Shown here: positions 44,147 through 52,568 of the stretch, in pieces
How positions within the stretch are numbered: the first letter of the stretch is position 1
How the letters are laid out: every line of letters begins with the position of its first letter
Assembly (NCBI GenBank): GCA_035539175.1
Contig: DATLIY010000004.1
Coordinates: 1 to 64,000 of the forward strand
DNA length: 64,000 bases
Origin: Acidisarcina sp.
GTDB taxonomy: Bacteria > Acidobacteriota > Terriglobia > Terriglobales > Acidobacteriaceae
Direction: 5' to 3'
The notes under the pieces: model-generated
The model's input: only the letters and a program-made list of their open reading frames with translations
What the model was told of the DNA's origin: nothing
The model's database searches: none
Made by a program: the position numbers and the translations under genes

Positions 44147-44200
44147 CTTTCGGCAGCAGTGAGTCACCGCATTGATAATCGCTTTTCCTAGGAGCGTTGA

Positions 44201-45472
44201 ATGAAGAAGTTCGTTTTTGCCTCTCTGTTGGCCGTGGCCAGCATTACCTTCTGTGCCACGCCCTTTGTCCTGGCGCAGAATCCATCCGGCCAAATTACCA
44301 TCAAGGACCCTGCCGAATACAACGCTTATACAAATGCGATCGGCCAGTCGGATCCAAAAGCCAAAGCAGCAGCAATTGAAGCATTTCTCAGTGCCTACCC
44401 GCAGAGCGTGGTGAAGAGCGACATGCTGGAACAGTTGATGGCCGCCTACCAGGCGAGCGGGGATCTGAACAAGACGGTAGATGCAGCAGGCCGCCTGCTG
44501 CAGATCGATCCCGGCAACGTTCGCGCCCTTGCGCTGACGGTATATATCAAGAAAGCCCAGGCAGCACAGAATCCCGCCGGCGCTCAGCCCCTGCTCGATG
44601 ATGCAGCGGCACTTGCGCAGCGCGGCCTGAATGCCACCAAGCCGGCAAACATGGCGGAAGGGGACTTCGACAAACTGAAGAAGGCCACCACGCCCATCTT
44701 CCACAGCGCGATTGCTACGGATGACGTAGGAAAGAAGGACTTCAAGGGCGCGGTCTCCGAGTTCCATGCAGAGCTGGAGTCGGTGGCTCCCGAGCAGACC
44801 ACCTCCGGCCCATCCCTGAACGATACCTACATGATGGGATCGGCCTACATTCAGATGGATCCTAAGGATCTGCTGAACGGCATCTGGTATCTGGCCCGCG
44901 CGGCTGCCTATGCTCCGGAGCCGGCGAAGAGCCAGATCGATGCTCAGGCAAAGTACTGGTATAACCGCTACCACGGTGGTATGGACGGGTATGAAACAGT
45001 CCAGGCGCTGGCCAAGAGCAGCGTGTTTCCAACCGCCGACTACAAGATCACACCTGCGCCGTCGCCACAGGAAGTTGTTGCCAAGATCGTAGCCGAGACT
45101 CCTGATCTCAAGACCCTGGCGCTCTCTGATAAGGAATTCATCCTGGCGAACGGCAAAAAGGAAGATGCCGACAAGCTTTGGTCGCAACTGAAGGACGTTA
45201 CGACCAAGATTCCAGGTGTCGTCGTTGCGGCAACACCCACCCAGATACAGCTTGCGGTCAGCGAAGATGCCAAGACCTCAAAGGTTGCGGATTTCACGGT
45301 GAACATGAAGTCGCCGCTGAAGACGCTGCCAGCAACTGCTTCCAATGTTGAGCTTATTGCCACCTTTGACTCCTACACCGCGAGCCCTGCAATGATCGTG
45401 ATGAAGGATGGGGAATTGCCCGAGGCCAAGAAGCCAGTGGCACATCCTGCTCCGGTTCATCGCCACAAGTAA
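44201..45472 (+). CDS. exported protein with TPR-like N-terminal repeats, function unknown
   Basis: A 423-residue protein with a signal peptide (FVFASLLAVASITFCATPFV, cleavage near LAQ). Helical repeat-like segments follow (AIEAFLSAYPQSVVKSDML, AAYQASGDLNKTVDAAGRLL, GNVRALALTVYIKKAQAA and GIWYLARAAAYAPE), consistent with TPR-type scaffolding. A beta-rich C-terminal part has a His/Pro/Lys-rich end (KKPVAHPAPVHRHK). TAGGAG precedes the ATG. Similar secreted repeat proteins are common in acidobacteria, without known function. It is monocistronic by appearance: its own promoter lies upstream and a strong hairpin follows it. Confidence 0.82.
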   Translation: MKKFVFASLLAVASITFCATPFVLAQNPSGQITIKDPAEYNAYTNAIGQSDPKAKAAAIEAFLSAYPQSVVKSDMLEQLMAAYQASGDLNKTVDAAGRLLQIDPGNVRALALTVYIKKAQAAQNPAGAQPLLDDAAALAQRGLNATKPANMAEGDFDKLKKATTPIFHSAIATDDVGKKDFKGAVSEFHAELESVAPEQTTSGPSLNDTYMMGSAYIQMDPKDLLNGIWYLARAAAYAPEPAKSQIDAQAKYWYNRYHGGMDGYETVQALAKSSVFPTADYKITPAPSPQEVVAKIVAETPDLKTLALSDKEFILANGKKEDADKLWSQLKDVTTKIPGVVVAATPTQIQLAVSEDAKTSKVADFTVNMKSPLKTLPATASNVELIATFDSYTASPAMIVMKDGELPEAKKPVAHPAPVHRHK

Positions 45473-45479
45473 ACTGGAA

Positions 45480-45531
45480 CCAGACGTTCACCAAAAGGGC
45501 AGCCTGCAAAGGCTGTCCTTTTGCCGTCTGG
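45480..45531 (+). terminator. strong hairpin terminator after the 44201 gene
   Basis: CAAAAGGGCAGCC (45492-45504) pairs with GGCTGTCCTTTTG (45511-45523), one G-T pair, around the loop TGCAAA. An outer CCAGACG/CGTCTGG pair (45480-45486 with 45525-45531) lengthens it. The A-run and T-run in the arms make it potentially bidirectional. It begins seven bases after the stop codon. Confidence 0.85.
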
Positions 45532-45588
45532 CGATCTGATTCTGGGCTTCTGTGCAGGGGAAGATCGGAATGGTAAGGTAAAAGCAGA

Positions 45589-46422
45589 ATGAGCAGAATT
45601 TCTCTACTCTCGACCATACTCTTGCTTACAGCAGGCACCCCTGTTCTCTGGGGACAGTCAGATCTGCAGCCTGTCATTCCGGTCCCGCACGTGCTCCTCC
45701 AGATTGAAGAGCGCTCTCCCGAGCAGATGGACGCTGCGGATCGTCAACTGCTCGCCGCGCAGCAGTCCGCCATCGTCAGCGCGGCGACTGTTTCCGGATA
45801 TGATTTGCAGCAGGGAAGCTGGACTTACGAACAGGCTGTGTGTCCATCGTTTCCAGGAACGATGCTGCTGCGTTACAGCGATGCCTCCCCTGCGGCTCGT
45901 GCCAGCCGGTTTGTCGCCGTGCTGGATCGTGCATCCGGCAACGTGAGGATCTCGCCGATCGTACGTGCAGGCAATAGCCCGTTCCATTCTTCCTACAAGA
46001 ATCCCAATACCTTCAGTATCTTCAATCAATTGCTTGCGCGGGAGGGTCTACGGATCGAGGACCCGTCTTTGCAGGACCGGGGCCAATGGGTGAGGCTCGC
46101 CCTGTGTTACGCGGAGTTGAGTGGAGATCATCCGACGACCCTGCTGACCGATACGCTCTATGGCGAAGCCTTTGAACGAAATGTGAATGTGCCGATCGAG
46201 CGGGCTGAGAAAGATGGTTCGTTAACTCTCGAGTTCAGCGACGTGAACGATTCTAAGTCCACCATCCAGTGGAATTTGAATTTTGATCCGCACGGTAAAT
46301 TGGTTGGAGTGGAGCGCCAGCGGCGGCAAATGAATTCGCCCGTTCGTCAGTTCAAGACGAATACCGAACTGATGCCCCAGACAAAACCCCAGACAAACGC
46401 GCCCCAGACAAACGCCAAGTAA
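45589..46422 (+). CDS. exported protein of unknown function (277 aa)
   Basis: A signal peptide (SLLSTILLLTAGTPVLWG) precedes a mature region with two cysteines (C84 and C173) and mixed alpha/beta character. Visible segments are EQMDAADRQLLAAQQSAIVS, CPSFPGTMLLRYSD, RFVAVLDRASGNVRISPI, NTFSIFNQLLAREGL and a Gln/Asn/Thr-rich repeated tail (MPQTKPQTNAPQTNAK). I recognise no family. AAGGT lies about 14 bases before the ATG. It converges with the YmdB-type gene with only four bases between stops, so the two transcripts must overlap. Confidence 0.75.
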   Translation: MSRISLLSTILLLTAGTPVLWGQSDLQPVIPVPHVLLQIEERSPEQMDAADRQLLAAQQSAIVSAATVSGYDLQQGSWTYEQAVCPSFPGTMLLRYSDASPAARASRFVAVLDRASGNVRISPIVRAGNSPFHSSYKNPNTFSIFNQLLAREGLRIEDPSLQDRGQWVRLALCYAELSGDHPTTLLTDTLYGEAFERNVNVPIERAEKDGSLTLEFSDVNDSKSTIQWNLNFDPHGKLVGVERQRRQMNSPVRQFKTNTELMPQTKPQTNAPQTNAK

Positions 46423-46426
46423 GCCG

Positions 46427-47224
46427 CTATTCGCCGAGTTGCAGACGCCGGATCGACAGGGCGCGCCCCGTTGCGCCGTCACACTCGATGAGCGTGGCTG
46501 ACATCCGGGCATCTCCCCGTGCAGCCTCAAACTTGCCGGGCATTCCGGTTAGAAATCGTGCCAGTACCAGATCTTTTTCCACTCCGATGACGCTGTCGTA
46601 GGGCCCGCTCATGCCCACATCGGTCTGGTAGGCTGTGCCGCCGGGGAGTACGCGCTCATCGGCGGTCGGCACGTGGGTGTGGGTTCCGAGAACCGCCGTC
46701 ACCCTGCCGTCGAGATACCAGCCCATGGCGACCTTCTCCGAAGTTGCTTCGGCGTGCAGGTCCACCAGGATCACTTTGGCCTGGATCTGCTTGAGCAGGG
46801 TATCGACTGTGCGAAAGGGATCGTCGCTGGAATGCATGAAGACGCGTCCCTGGAGGTTGAGGACGGCATAGGCCTGTCCCGTTGGCAGGGTGCCTTCATA
46901 GACGCCGAATCCGGGCGTGCCAGCGACGTAGTTGGCGGGCCGAATCAGACGCCGGGGCCGTTCGTGGCTCTCCGCCGGAACCGACTGCATGTACTCGATC
47001 ACCTCGCGCTTGTCCCAGACGTGATTTCCGGTGGTTAAAACATGCGCGCCCATATCGAAGAGCTCTTCGGCGATCGCGGGAGTCACTCCGAATCCGCCTG
47101 CGGCATTCTCCGCATTGATGACGACGAGGTCGACGCCAAAAGAATCCAGTACGTGGGCGAGATGCTCGCGGACGATACGGCGTCCAGGGCTGCCAAAAAC
47201 GTCACCGACAAAGAGAATTTGCAA
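46427..47224 (-). CDS. ymdB: YmdB-type metallophosphoesterase (cyclic nucleotide phosphodiesterase family)
   Basis: A 265-residue calcineurin-like metallophosphoesterase of the TIGR00282/YmdB type. All metal-binding motifs are visible: GDVFGSPGR, NAENAAGGFG, TTGNHVWDK, VDLHAEATSEK and GTHTHVPTADE. In Bacillus YmdB hydrolyses 2',3'-cAMP and influences biofilm formation and motility; in other bacteria the role is open. The start appears to be TTG 47224, with GGAG about 11 bases upstream, since no ATG is available near the conserved N-terminus (QILFVGDVFG). Divergent from the Rrf2-type regulator gene. Confidence 0.92.
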   Translation of the reverse strand: MQILFVGDVFGSPGRRIVREHLAHVLDSFGVDLVVINAENAAGGFGVTPAIAEELFDMGAHVLTTGNHVWDKREVIEYMQSVPAESHERPRRLIRPANYVAGTPGFGVYEGTLPTGQAYAVLNLQGRVFMHSSDDPFRTVDTLLKQIQAKVILVDLHAEATSEKVAMGWYLDGRVTAVLGTHTHVPTADERVLPGGTAYQTDVGMSGPYDSVIGVEKDLVLARFLTGMPGKFEAARGDARMSATLIECDGATGRALSIRRLQLGE

Positions 47225-47405
47225 GAGAACGAAAACTCCAATCCAGGCCGGATCGGCGGGGCTATTTCGTCCCGCACGAGGCCAAACCTTGATCGTAGCA
47301 TGTCTGCGTAAATCGCCCGTCGGCTATGCCTTACGGAGAACCTGAACATGGCAACGTGATAAGAACACGTGTGCTGATTGACTCAACTTGTGTTAGCGTT
47401 TCGGC

Positions 47406-47822
47406 ATGGCCGTCAATTGCCGCTTCGCTACCGGGGTTCATGCTCTCGTCCTTCTTGCCGCTGAACCTGAGATATTGCAGACGTCGAACGACATTGCCCG
47501 CAAACTGAACACGAATCCAGTTGTGATCCGGCGTGTTCTCGCTGCCTTGCAGAAGGCCGAACTGGTAAGCAGTCAGAAAGGGCCCAGTGGTGGATCCCGC
47601 TTATCCCGTCCGGCAAAATCGATTACGCTTCGGGAGATTTACCGGGCTGTGGAGAATGGCCCCATCTTTCACTCGCCTGAGCTTGCCGGAGCTGCTGCGG
47701 CGCGCGTGGGGACGGCATTGGAGAAGGTCTTTGCCGAGTCTCAGGATGCGCTGGAGTCCGAGTTGGAGCGGACGACCCTGGCCCAGCTACTGAAGAAATT
47801 GAGCCGCAAAGGGAAGAAGTAA
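47406..47822 (+). CDS. Rrf2-family transcriptional regulator lacking the Fe-S cysteines
   Basis: A 138-residue winged helix-turn-helix protein. FATGVHALVLLAAEPEILQT, SNDIARKLNTNPVVIRRVLA and SSQKGPSGGSRLSRPAKSITLREIYRAVE match Rrf2. The three-cysteine cluster that binds a [2Fe-2S] or [4Fe-4S] centre in IscR, NsrR and RirA is absent; the only cysteine is near residue 5. It therefore belongs with the cluster-free Rrf2 proteins (YwnA/CymR-like). An ACACGTGT palindrome at 47365-47372 upstream could be an operator. The target is unknown; the divergent ymdB is a candidate by position. Confidence 0.88.
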   Translation: MAVNCRFATGVHALVLLAAEPEILQTSNDIARKLNTNPVVIRRVLAALQKAELVSSQKGPSGGSRLSRPAKSITLREIYRAVENGPIFHSPELAGAAAARVGTALEKVFAESQDALESELERTTLAQLLKKLSRKGKK

Positions 47823-47916
47823 GTTTCTTCTTGGTCTGGGGCTTTGCTCTGCATCTTCGGCGAGCAGCGGTTTTTGAAGTTTCGCCTCTGCTGGGTCCAT
47901 GCTTCTGAAAATCAAA

Positions 47917-47946
47917 GCGCGGCTTTCCCTGGAGGAAAAGCCGCGC
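47917..47946. terminator. bidirectional terminator between rrf2-type gene and lysS
   Basis: GCGCGGCTTT (47917-47926) pairs perfectly with AAAGCCGCGC (47937-47946) around a ten-base loop. It sits between two convergent genes. On the minus strand it is followed by TTTGATTTTC, which suits termination of lysS. Confidence 0.8.
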
Positions 47947-47982
47947 CGAGTTCTGCTGCCTGGAGAACAGGTTGCCGACGGC

Positions 47983-49548
47983 CTAGTTTTCAGCAGGCTG
48001 CTGGTCGTTCTCCTGGGGCGCGAGCTTCCTCATCAGCGGGAAGAGGATGACGTCGCGGATGGATTTTGAGCCTGTCAGGATCATGGTGAGACGGTCGATG
48101 CCGATGCCTTCTCCCGCGGTTGGCGGCAGACCATAGCTCAGCGCCCGGACGTAGTCCTCATCCATCTGGTGGGCTTCATCGTCTCCGCGCTCGCGCTCAT
48201 GGAGCTGCTGCTCGAAGCGCTTTCGCTGCTCCTCGGGATCGTTCAGCTCACTGAAGGCGTTGCCGAGCTCAAATCCTCCGATATAAAACTCGAAGCGCTC
48301 CACCCAATCGGGCTCATCCGTCTTCTGTTTGGAGAGGGGAGAGACAGCGATAGGGAAGTCGTAGATGATCGTTGGTTGAACCAGGTGGTCCTCCGCCACG
48401 GCTTCAAAGATGCTGGCGATGGTCTTGCCCCGCGGTTCTCCCAGCTTGGAATCGACGCCGACGCCGGCTGCGCGCAAACGCTGGACCATGGCAACGACAG
48501 CATCGTCCTGGGCGAAGTCGGAGAGGGATGGCTTGTCGCCTGCCGGCTCGGGCCAGAAGTGGAGGATCGCTTCGCGCATGGAGAAGCGTTGCCACTTCCC
48601 TAGATCGATCTCGGTGCCATTAAAACTGGTCAGCAGGGTGCCGTTGACCTCAAGAGCCACTTTCTGGATCAGCTCTTCTGTGAGCGTCATCAGGTCGTGG
48701 TAATTGGCATAGGCCTGGTAGAACTCGATCATCGTAAATTCCGGATTGTGCTGTGTGGAAACACCTTCATTCCGGAAGTTGCGATTGATCTCATAGACGC
48801 GATCGAGACCGCCGACCACCAGCCGCTTGAGATACAGCTCCGGCGCAATGCGCAGGTAGAGATCCATATCCAACGCGTTGTGGTGTGTGATAAAGGGCTT
48901 GGCCGCAGCGCCGCCGGCGATGGAGTGCATCATCGGTGTTTCCACTTCGAGGTATCCGCGGTCGTCGAAGAAGCGGCGAATGGCCTTGAGGATGCGCGCA
49001 CGCTTCACGAAGGTCTCGCGCACATCGGCATTCATAAACAGATCGACGTAGCGCTGGCGGTAGCGGAGTTCGACGTCCGCCAGGCCATGATATTTCTCCG
49101 GCAGGGCCAGCATCGCCTTGGCGAGAAAGGTGATCGTCTCGACGTGCAGCGAGAGCTCGCCAGTGCGGGTACGGAAGAGGTATCCGGTCACTCCGATGTG
49201 GTCGCCAAGGTCGAGCAGCTTATAGAGCTGAAAGGCTTTTTCTCCAACGGCATCGAGCCGGACGTAGATCTGCAATCGCTCTCCACCCTGCTGCAGGTGG
49301 GCAAACCCAGCTTTTCCCTGGCCACGAATCGCCATCAGTCTTCCGGCGATGGATACGGTAACGCGGTTCGCCTCAAGCTCTTCGGTGGTGCTGGAGCCAT
49401 ACTGCTTGAGAATCTCTGGAATGGTATGCGTGGCGATGTATTGGTTGGGATAGGTCGCCTGTCCCAGAGCGGCGATCTGGCTCAGCTTTTCCTGGCGCAG
49501 CGCCAGTAGATTCCGCTCAAACTCTGACTCGAACACGTTCTGCCTCAT
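47983..49548 (-). CDS. lysS: lysyl-tRNA synthetase (class II)
   Basis: A 521-residue class II LysRS. The N-terminal OB-fold anticodon-binding domain ([20 protein letters not shown]) is followed by the catalytic domain with motif 1 ([24 protein letters not shown]), motif 2 ([18 protein letters not shown]) and motif 3 ([15 protein letters not shown]). It charges tRNA-Lys. There is no Shine-Dalgarno before ATG 49548, so it may be translated from a leaderless or weakly initiated message. A terminator hairpin follows. It is divergent from the atp genes, across 111 bases. Confidence 0.97.
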   Translation of the reverse strand: MRQNVFESEFERNLLALRQEKLSQIAALGQATYPNQYIATHTIPEILKQYGSSTTEELEANRVTVSIAGRLMAIRGQGKAGFAHLQQGGERLQIYVRLDAVGEKAFQLYKLLDLGDHIGVTGYLFRTRTGELSLHVETITFLAKAMLALPEKYHGLADVELRYRQRYVDLFMNADVRETFVKRARILKAIRRFFDDRGYLEVETPMMHSIAGGAAAKPFITHHNALDMDLYLRIAPELYLKRLVVGGLDRVYEINRNFRNEGVSTQHNPEFTMIEFYQAYANYHDLMTLTEELIQKVALEVNGTLLTSFNGTEIDLGKWQRFSMREAILHFWPEPAGDKPSLSDFAQDDAVVAMVQRLRAAGVGVDSKLGEPRGKTIASIFEAVAEDHLVQPTIIYDFPIAVSPLSKQKTDEPDWVERFEFYIGGFELGNAFSELNDPEEQRKRFEQQLHERERGDDEAHQMDEDYVRALSYGLPPTAGEGIGIDRLTMILTGSKSIRDVILFPLMRKLAPQENDQQPAEN

Positions 49549-49659
49549 TTAAGTGTGGATAGAAACCATTGTCAGTATAGCTGCGAGCAGGCAGGGCAGT
49601 GGACACGATGGTAGTATCCGCTCTGATGTAACATCGCAGATGCAACCCGTGGAGACGCC

Positions 49660-49923
49660 ATGGCTTTTGAGACTCCGGATCCGAAACAGAAGCACGATAG
49701 CGGCGGGCTGAAGACGCTCGTCCAGGCCGAGAAGATGATGCAGATTGCCATCATGCTGCCTGCGGCGGTGTTTATCGGCTACATTCTGGGCTATTGGCTG
49801 GACAAGATGCTCCACCAGACCTGGATCAGCATTGTGGGCCTGCTGCTGGGTGGCGCGGCTGGATTGACGAGCGTGATCCGCATGGTGCTGCATACGGGAA
49901 AAGACGGAGACAGCGACGTTTGA
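49660..49923 (+). CDS. atpZ: AtpZ/AtpI-family ATP synthase-associated membrane protein
   Basis: An 87-residue protein with two hydrophobic helices (IAIMLPAAVFIGYILGYWLD and WISIVGLLLGGAAGLTSVIR). The ILGYWLDKMLH and GLLLGGAAGLTSVIRM patterns are those of AtpZ-type proteins encoded at the head of atp operons, where they are linked to Mg2+/Ca2+ transport or c-ring assembly. GGAG precedes the ATG. Its stop overlaps the next gene's TTG start (TTGA), indicating coupling. Confidence 0.85.
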   Translation: MAFETPDPKQKHDSGGLKTLVQAEKMMQIAIMLPAAVFIGYILGYWLDKMLHQTWISIVGLLLGGAAGLTSVIRMVLHTGKDGDSDV

Positions 49924-50330
49924 GCGAACCAAACCCATTCCTTGAATTTACCGATGCGGATTTGAAGGCCGCGCTGCATCGTACCTTGCGGACAATTGGG
50001 GTGCTTGCGGCGGTACTCTTTTTGCTGGTGAGCCTCGCTGCGGGGTGGCGAAGCGGCGTGCTGCTTATCGTGGGGGCAGCGGTTTCGGCGAGCGGCGTCT
50101 ATGAGTGGCAGCGCCTGATCGGTGTGGTGAATGCCCGCCTGGATCATGCGCAGAATCCACGGGGTACAGGAGCAGTTGTCGCGATGTTTTTTCTGCGTCT
50201 GCTGCTCGCAGCGGGCCTTGTCTATGTTAGTCTTAAATGTTTCCACGGCTCCATTTACGCGCTGTTGGCAGGACTTGCATTAGCAGTGGTAGGCCTGTCC
50301 ATTGAAGCGGTGCGTCTGGTTCGGGCTTAG
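49920..50330 (+). CDS. atpI: ATP synthase subunit I-like protein
   Basis: A 136-residue membrane protein with about four hydrophobic segments (TIGVLAAVLFLLVSLAAGW, SGVLLIVGAAVSASGVYEW, VVAMFFLRLLLAAGLVYVSL and IYALLAGLALAVVGLSIEAV). Size and position between atpZ and atpB identify it as the AtpI/subunit I family that helps build the c-ring. Translation begins at TTG 49920, overlapping the atpZ stop; the longer upstream frame lies inside atpZ. Sequence conservation in this family is low, so the symbol rests mainly on context. Confidence 0.8.
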   Translation: MSEPNPFLEFTDADLKAALHRTLRTIGVLAAVLFLLVSLAAGWRSGVLLIVGAAVSASGVYEWQRLIGVVNARLDHAQNPRGTGAVVAMFFLRLLLAAGLVYVSLKCFHGSIYALLAGLALAVVGLSIEAVRLVRA

Positions 50331-50359
50331 GTTCGGCAGCTGGTGGCTGAAAAAGGATT

Positions 50360-51130
50360 ATGCAAGCGTCTCTCGCATTTACTCATTTCCTGAATCATGT
50401 CTTTGGAGCACCGCTCGCTGGATTGCTCGAAAAGATCGGCTTCCACGCGTCGGTAGCGGGGCACCCAAGCCCTCTCGACTTCAATCCGTCTGCACCGTTT
50501 ACCGATGCTTTTGCGCTGGAGCTGGGGGTTGCGCTCTTCCTGCTGCTGTTTTTCGTGGTCGTCCGCTTCTCGCTCAATGTGGAGAAGCCGGGGGCGATGC
50601 AATCCACGGCCGAGGCATTGAACGAATTTGTGGGCAGCCAGGCGGACCAGATTATCGGGCACGGCTACGAACGCTATCAGGCCTTTGTCGCGACGATTTT
50701 CCTGTTTGTGGTGTGCTGCAACCTTTTGGGCCTTTACCCGGGATTTGAAACTCCAACGGGAAACCCCAAGGTGCCGCTCGGTATCGCCATCCTGACGTTC
50801 CTCTACTACAACTACCATGGGGTACGGGTTCAGGGGCCGGTTGGCTATGCCAAGCATTTTCTCGGTCCTATCTGGTGGATCTCCTGGCTGATGTTTCCCA
50901 TCGAGATCATCTCGCACCTGGCACGCATCATGTCGCTCACCATCCGTCTTTTTGCGAATATGTTTGCCAGCGATCTGCTGACGCTGGTCTTCTTCTCGCT
51001 GGTCCCGATAGGGGTTCCGATCGTGTTCCTCGGATTGCACCTCGGTGTTGCCTTGATCCAGGCCTACGTGTTCATGCTGCTGGCGATGATCTACCTGACA
51101 ATTGCGGTATCGCACGAGGAATCGGCGTAA
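50360..51130 (+). CDS. atpB: F0F1 ATP synthase subunit a
   Basis: A 256-residue polytopic subunit a forming the proton half-channels. The essential arginine is R196 in MSLTIRLFANM. The conserved NLLGLYPGFE and the C-terminal LGVALIQAYVFMLLAMIYL helix, which faces the c-ring, are also present. It has a longer N-terminal region before the first helix than the E. coli protein. It follows atpI by 29 bases and precedes atpE by 139. Subunits b, delta, alpha, gamma, beta and epsilon are not encoded downstream. Confidence 0.96.
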   Translation: MQASLAFTHFLNHVFGAPLAGLLEKIGFHASVAGHPSPLDFNPSAPFTDAFALELGVALFLLLFFVVVRFSLNVEKPGAMQSTAEALNEFVGSQADQIIGHGYERYQAFVATIFLFVVCCNLLGLYPGFETPTGNPKVPLGIAILTFLYYNYHGVRVQGPVGYAKHFLGPIWWISWLMFPIEIISHLARIMSLTIRLFANMFASDLLTLVFFSLVPIGVPIVFLGLHLGVALIQAYVFMLLAMIYLTIAVSHEESA

Positions 51131-51269
51131 CCAGGCCAGGGCCGGAAATAGAATCTTCCTTGCGGGGGCGCTTCCACTCCGCAGAGTGAAGGCCGTAAGT
51201 GTGAGGGCGCCGGCACGGTGAGCGTCAACCACCTCCTTCGGCAATTTCTACGGAAGCTAGGAGAGTGTA

Positions 51270-51572
51270 ATGCGGAAACTTCAGTATTTTTTCATGACGA
51301 TGGCTGCGCTGTTGATGGCAATGCCTGCGTATGCGCAATCGGCGGCTAACCAGCCGATCAGCATGGTGCCGATTGGCGCCGGTATCGGTATGGCAATAGC
51401 CGCGGGGCTTTGCGGACTTGGTCAGGGCCGTGCGACGGCCTCGGCTACCGAGGCTCTTGCTCGCAACCCAGGCGCTCGCGCTGGCATCCAGTTGCTGCTC
51501 GTTCTCGGTCTGGCCTTCATGGAATCACTCTCGCTGTTCACCCTGGTCATTATCTTCCTGAAGGTAAAGTAA
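51270..51572 (+). CDS. atpE: F0F1 ATP synthase subunit c with N-terminal extension
   Basis: A 100-residue c-subunit. The two helices of the c-ring hairpin (IGAGIGMAIAAGLCGLGQG and GIQLLLVLGLAFMESLSLF) are joined by the polar loop SATEALARNPGAR. Glu85 is the ion-carrying carboxylate. The first ~25 residues (KLQYFFMTMAALLMAMPAYA) look like a cleavable signal sequence absent from E. coli subunit c, but such extensions are known in some phyla. The binding site shows no obvious Na+ signature, so proton use is likely. AGGAG precedes the ATG. A terminator-like hairpin follows. Confidence 0.95.
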   Translation: MRKLQYFFMTMAALLMAMPAYAQSAANQPISMVPIGAGIGMAIAAGLCGLGQGRATASATEALARNPGARAGIQLLLVLGLAFMESLSLFTLVIIFLKVK

Positions 51573-51600
51573 GCTCACCCGATGGATCGTTCGATCGGTG

Positions 51601-51624
51601 GCCCCCGGAACCTCCGGGGGCTTT
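51601..51624 (+). terminator. terminator hairpin after atpE
   Basis: GCCCCCGGA pairs perfectly with TCCGGGGGC around AAC-C, followed by TTTCGACTTT. It lies 28 bases after the atpE stop and 24 before the ABC ATPase gene, so it should separate the atp genes from the transporter. Confidence 0.75.
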
Positions 51625-51647
51625 CGACTTTCTGAGAGAATGTTTCG

Positions 51648-52568
51648 ATGACGGCTGCGCTGGAATTCGTGGAGATATCGAAGCATTACGGGAAACTGAT
51701 CGCGCTCGACCGGTTGAGCCTGTCCGTGAATCCAGGCGAGATTCTGGGCTTTGTGGGGCCAAACGGTGCAGGGAAGACGACCGCCATCTACCTTGCGTTA
51801 GGTTTTCTGCGCGCGACCTCGGGTAAGGGCCGGATGCTGGGGCATGAGTTCGGCAGCACCGCCAGCCGATTGCGGCTTGGCTTTCTTCCCGATGCTCCCA
51901 CTGCCTTCGCTGGCAGCGCACAGGATGCTGCGTTGCTTGCAGGTCGCCTGAATGGCGTTGCCGACACAAATCTGCGAGTTCGCGCTCGGGAACTGCTGCT
52001 CTCCCTCGACCTTCCGCCCACGGGGCGCGATGCAAGACAATTTTCCCGTGGCATGCAGCAGCGGCTGGGGCTGGTTGAGGCGTTGGTGAATAATCCCGAT
52101 TTGCTGATTCTGGATGAGCCGACCTCCGCGCTTGATCCGCCGGGAGTGCTGCAGGTGCGGGAGATTCTGCGCGGCGCCCGCTATGCCGGCAAGAGCGTGT
52201 TCTTTAGTTCGCACCAGCTGAGCGAGGTAGAGCAGCTTTGCGATCGTGTGGCCTTTCTGCATGAAGGGCGTTTGCTGCGTTGCGGAAATCTGGACGAGCT
52301 GATGACCGACTCCAGCCGTACCGAGGTGGTGGTTCGCGGAGCGAATTCTTCTGGAGAGGGGCTGGCGCCCTTCGCAAAATTTCGCGTGGCAGCTCCACAG
52401 AAGGATGGAGAGACGAAATGGGTGCTGCCTGCGGAGATGGCCCGGCAGGTGATTGAAGCTGCATGGACCGCGGGCGGCGAGTTGTTGCTGGCGACGCCGA
52501 TGCGCCGCACACTGGAGGATCTTTTTGTGGAGTGGAACGCAGATGGCTCGATGAGGCCGCAACCATGA
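51648..52568 (+). CDS. ABC transporter ATP-binding protein
   Basis: A 306-residue ATPase of the DRA/NatA-like exporter class. Walker A GPNGAGKTT, signature FSRGMQQRLGL, Walker B LLILDEPTSALDP and the H-loop SSHQLSEVEQ are intact. A ~75-residue C-terminal extension follows the nucleotide-binding domain, as is common in CcmA/NatA-type ATPases. Its stop overlaps the permease start (ATGA), so the two form one transporter. The signature is FSRGM where LSGGQ is usual, which is tolerated in this class. The substrate is unknown. Confidence 0.93.
   Translation: MTAALEFVEISKHYGKLIALDRLSLSVNPGEILGFVGPNGAGKTTAIYLALGFLRATSGKGRMLGHEFGSTASRLRLGFLPDAPTAFAGSAQDAALLAGRLNGVADTNLRVRARELLLSLDLPPTGRDARQFSRGMQQRLGLVEALVNNPDLLILDEPTSALDPPGVLQVREILRGARYAGKSVFFSSHQLSEVEQLCDRVAFLHEGRLLRCGNLDELMTDSSRTEVVVRGANSSGEGLAPFAKFRVAAPQKDGETKWVLPAEMARQVIEAAWTAGGELLLATPMRRTLEDLFVEWNADGSMRPQP

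Larger units (their letters stand above)
43891..44200. other. divergent intergenic region with promoter and structured leader
   Basis: 310 bases between the SDR gene (minus) and the exported protein gene (plus). The right half contains a clear plus-strand promoter and a leader with nested inverted repeats, listed separately. I see nothing definite in the left half beyond the SDR ribosome site. Confidence 0.5.
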
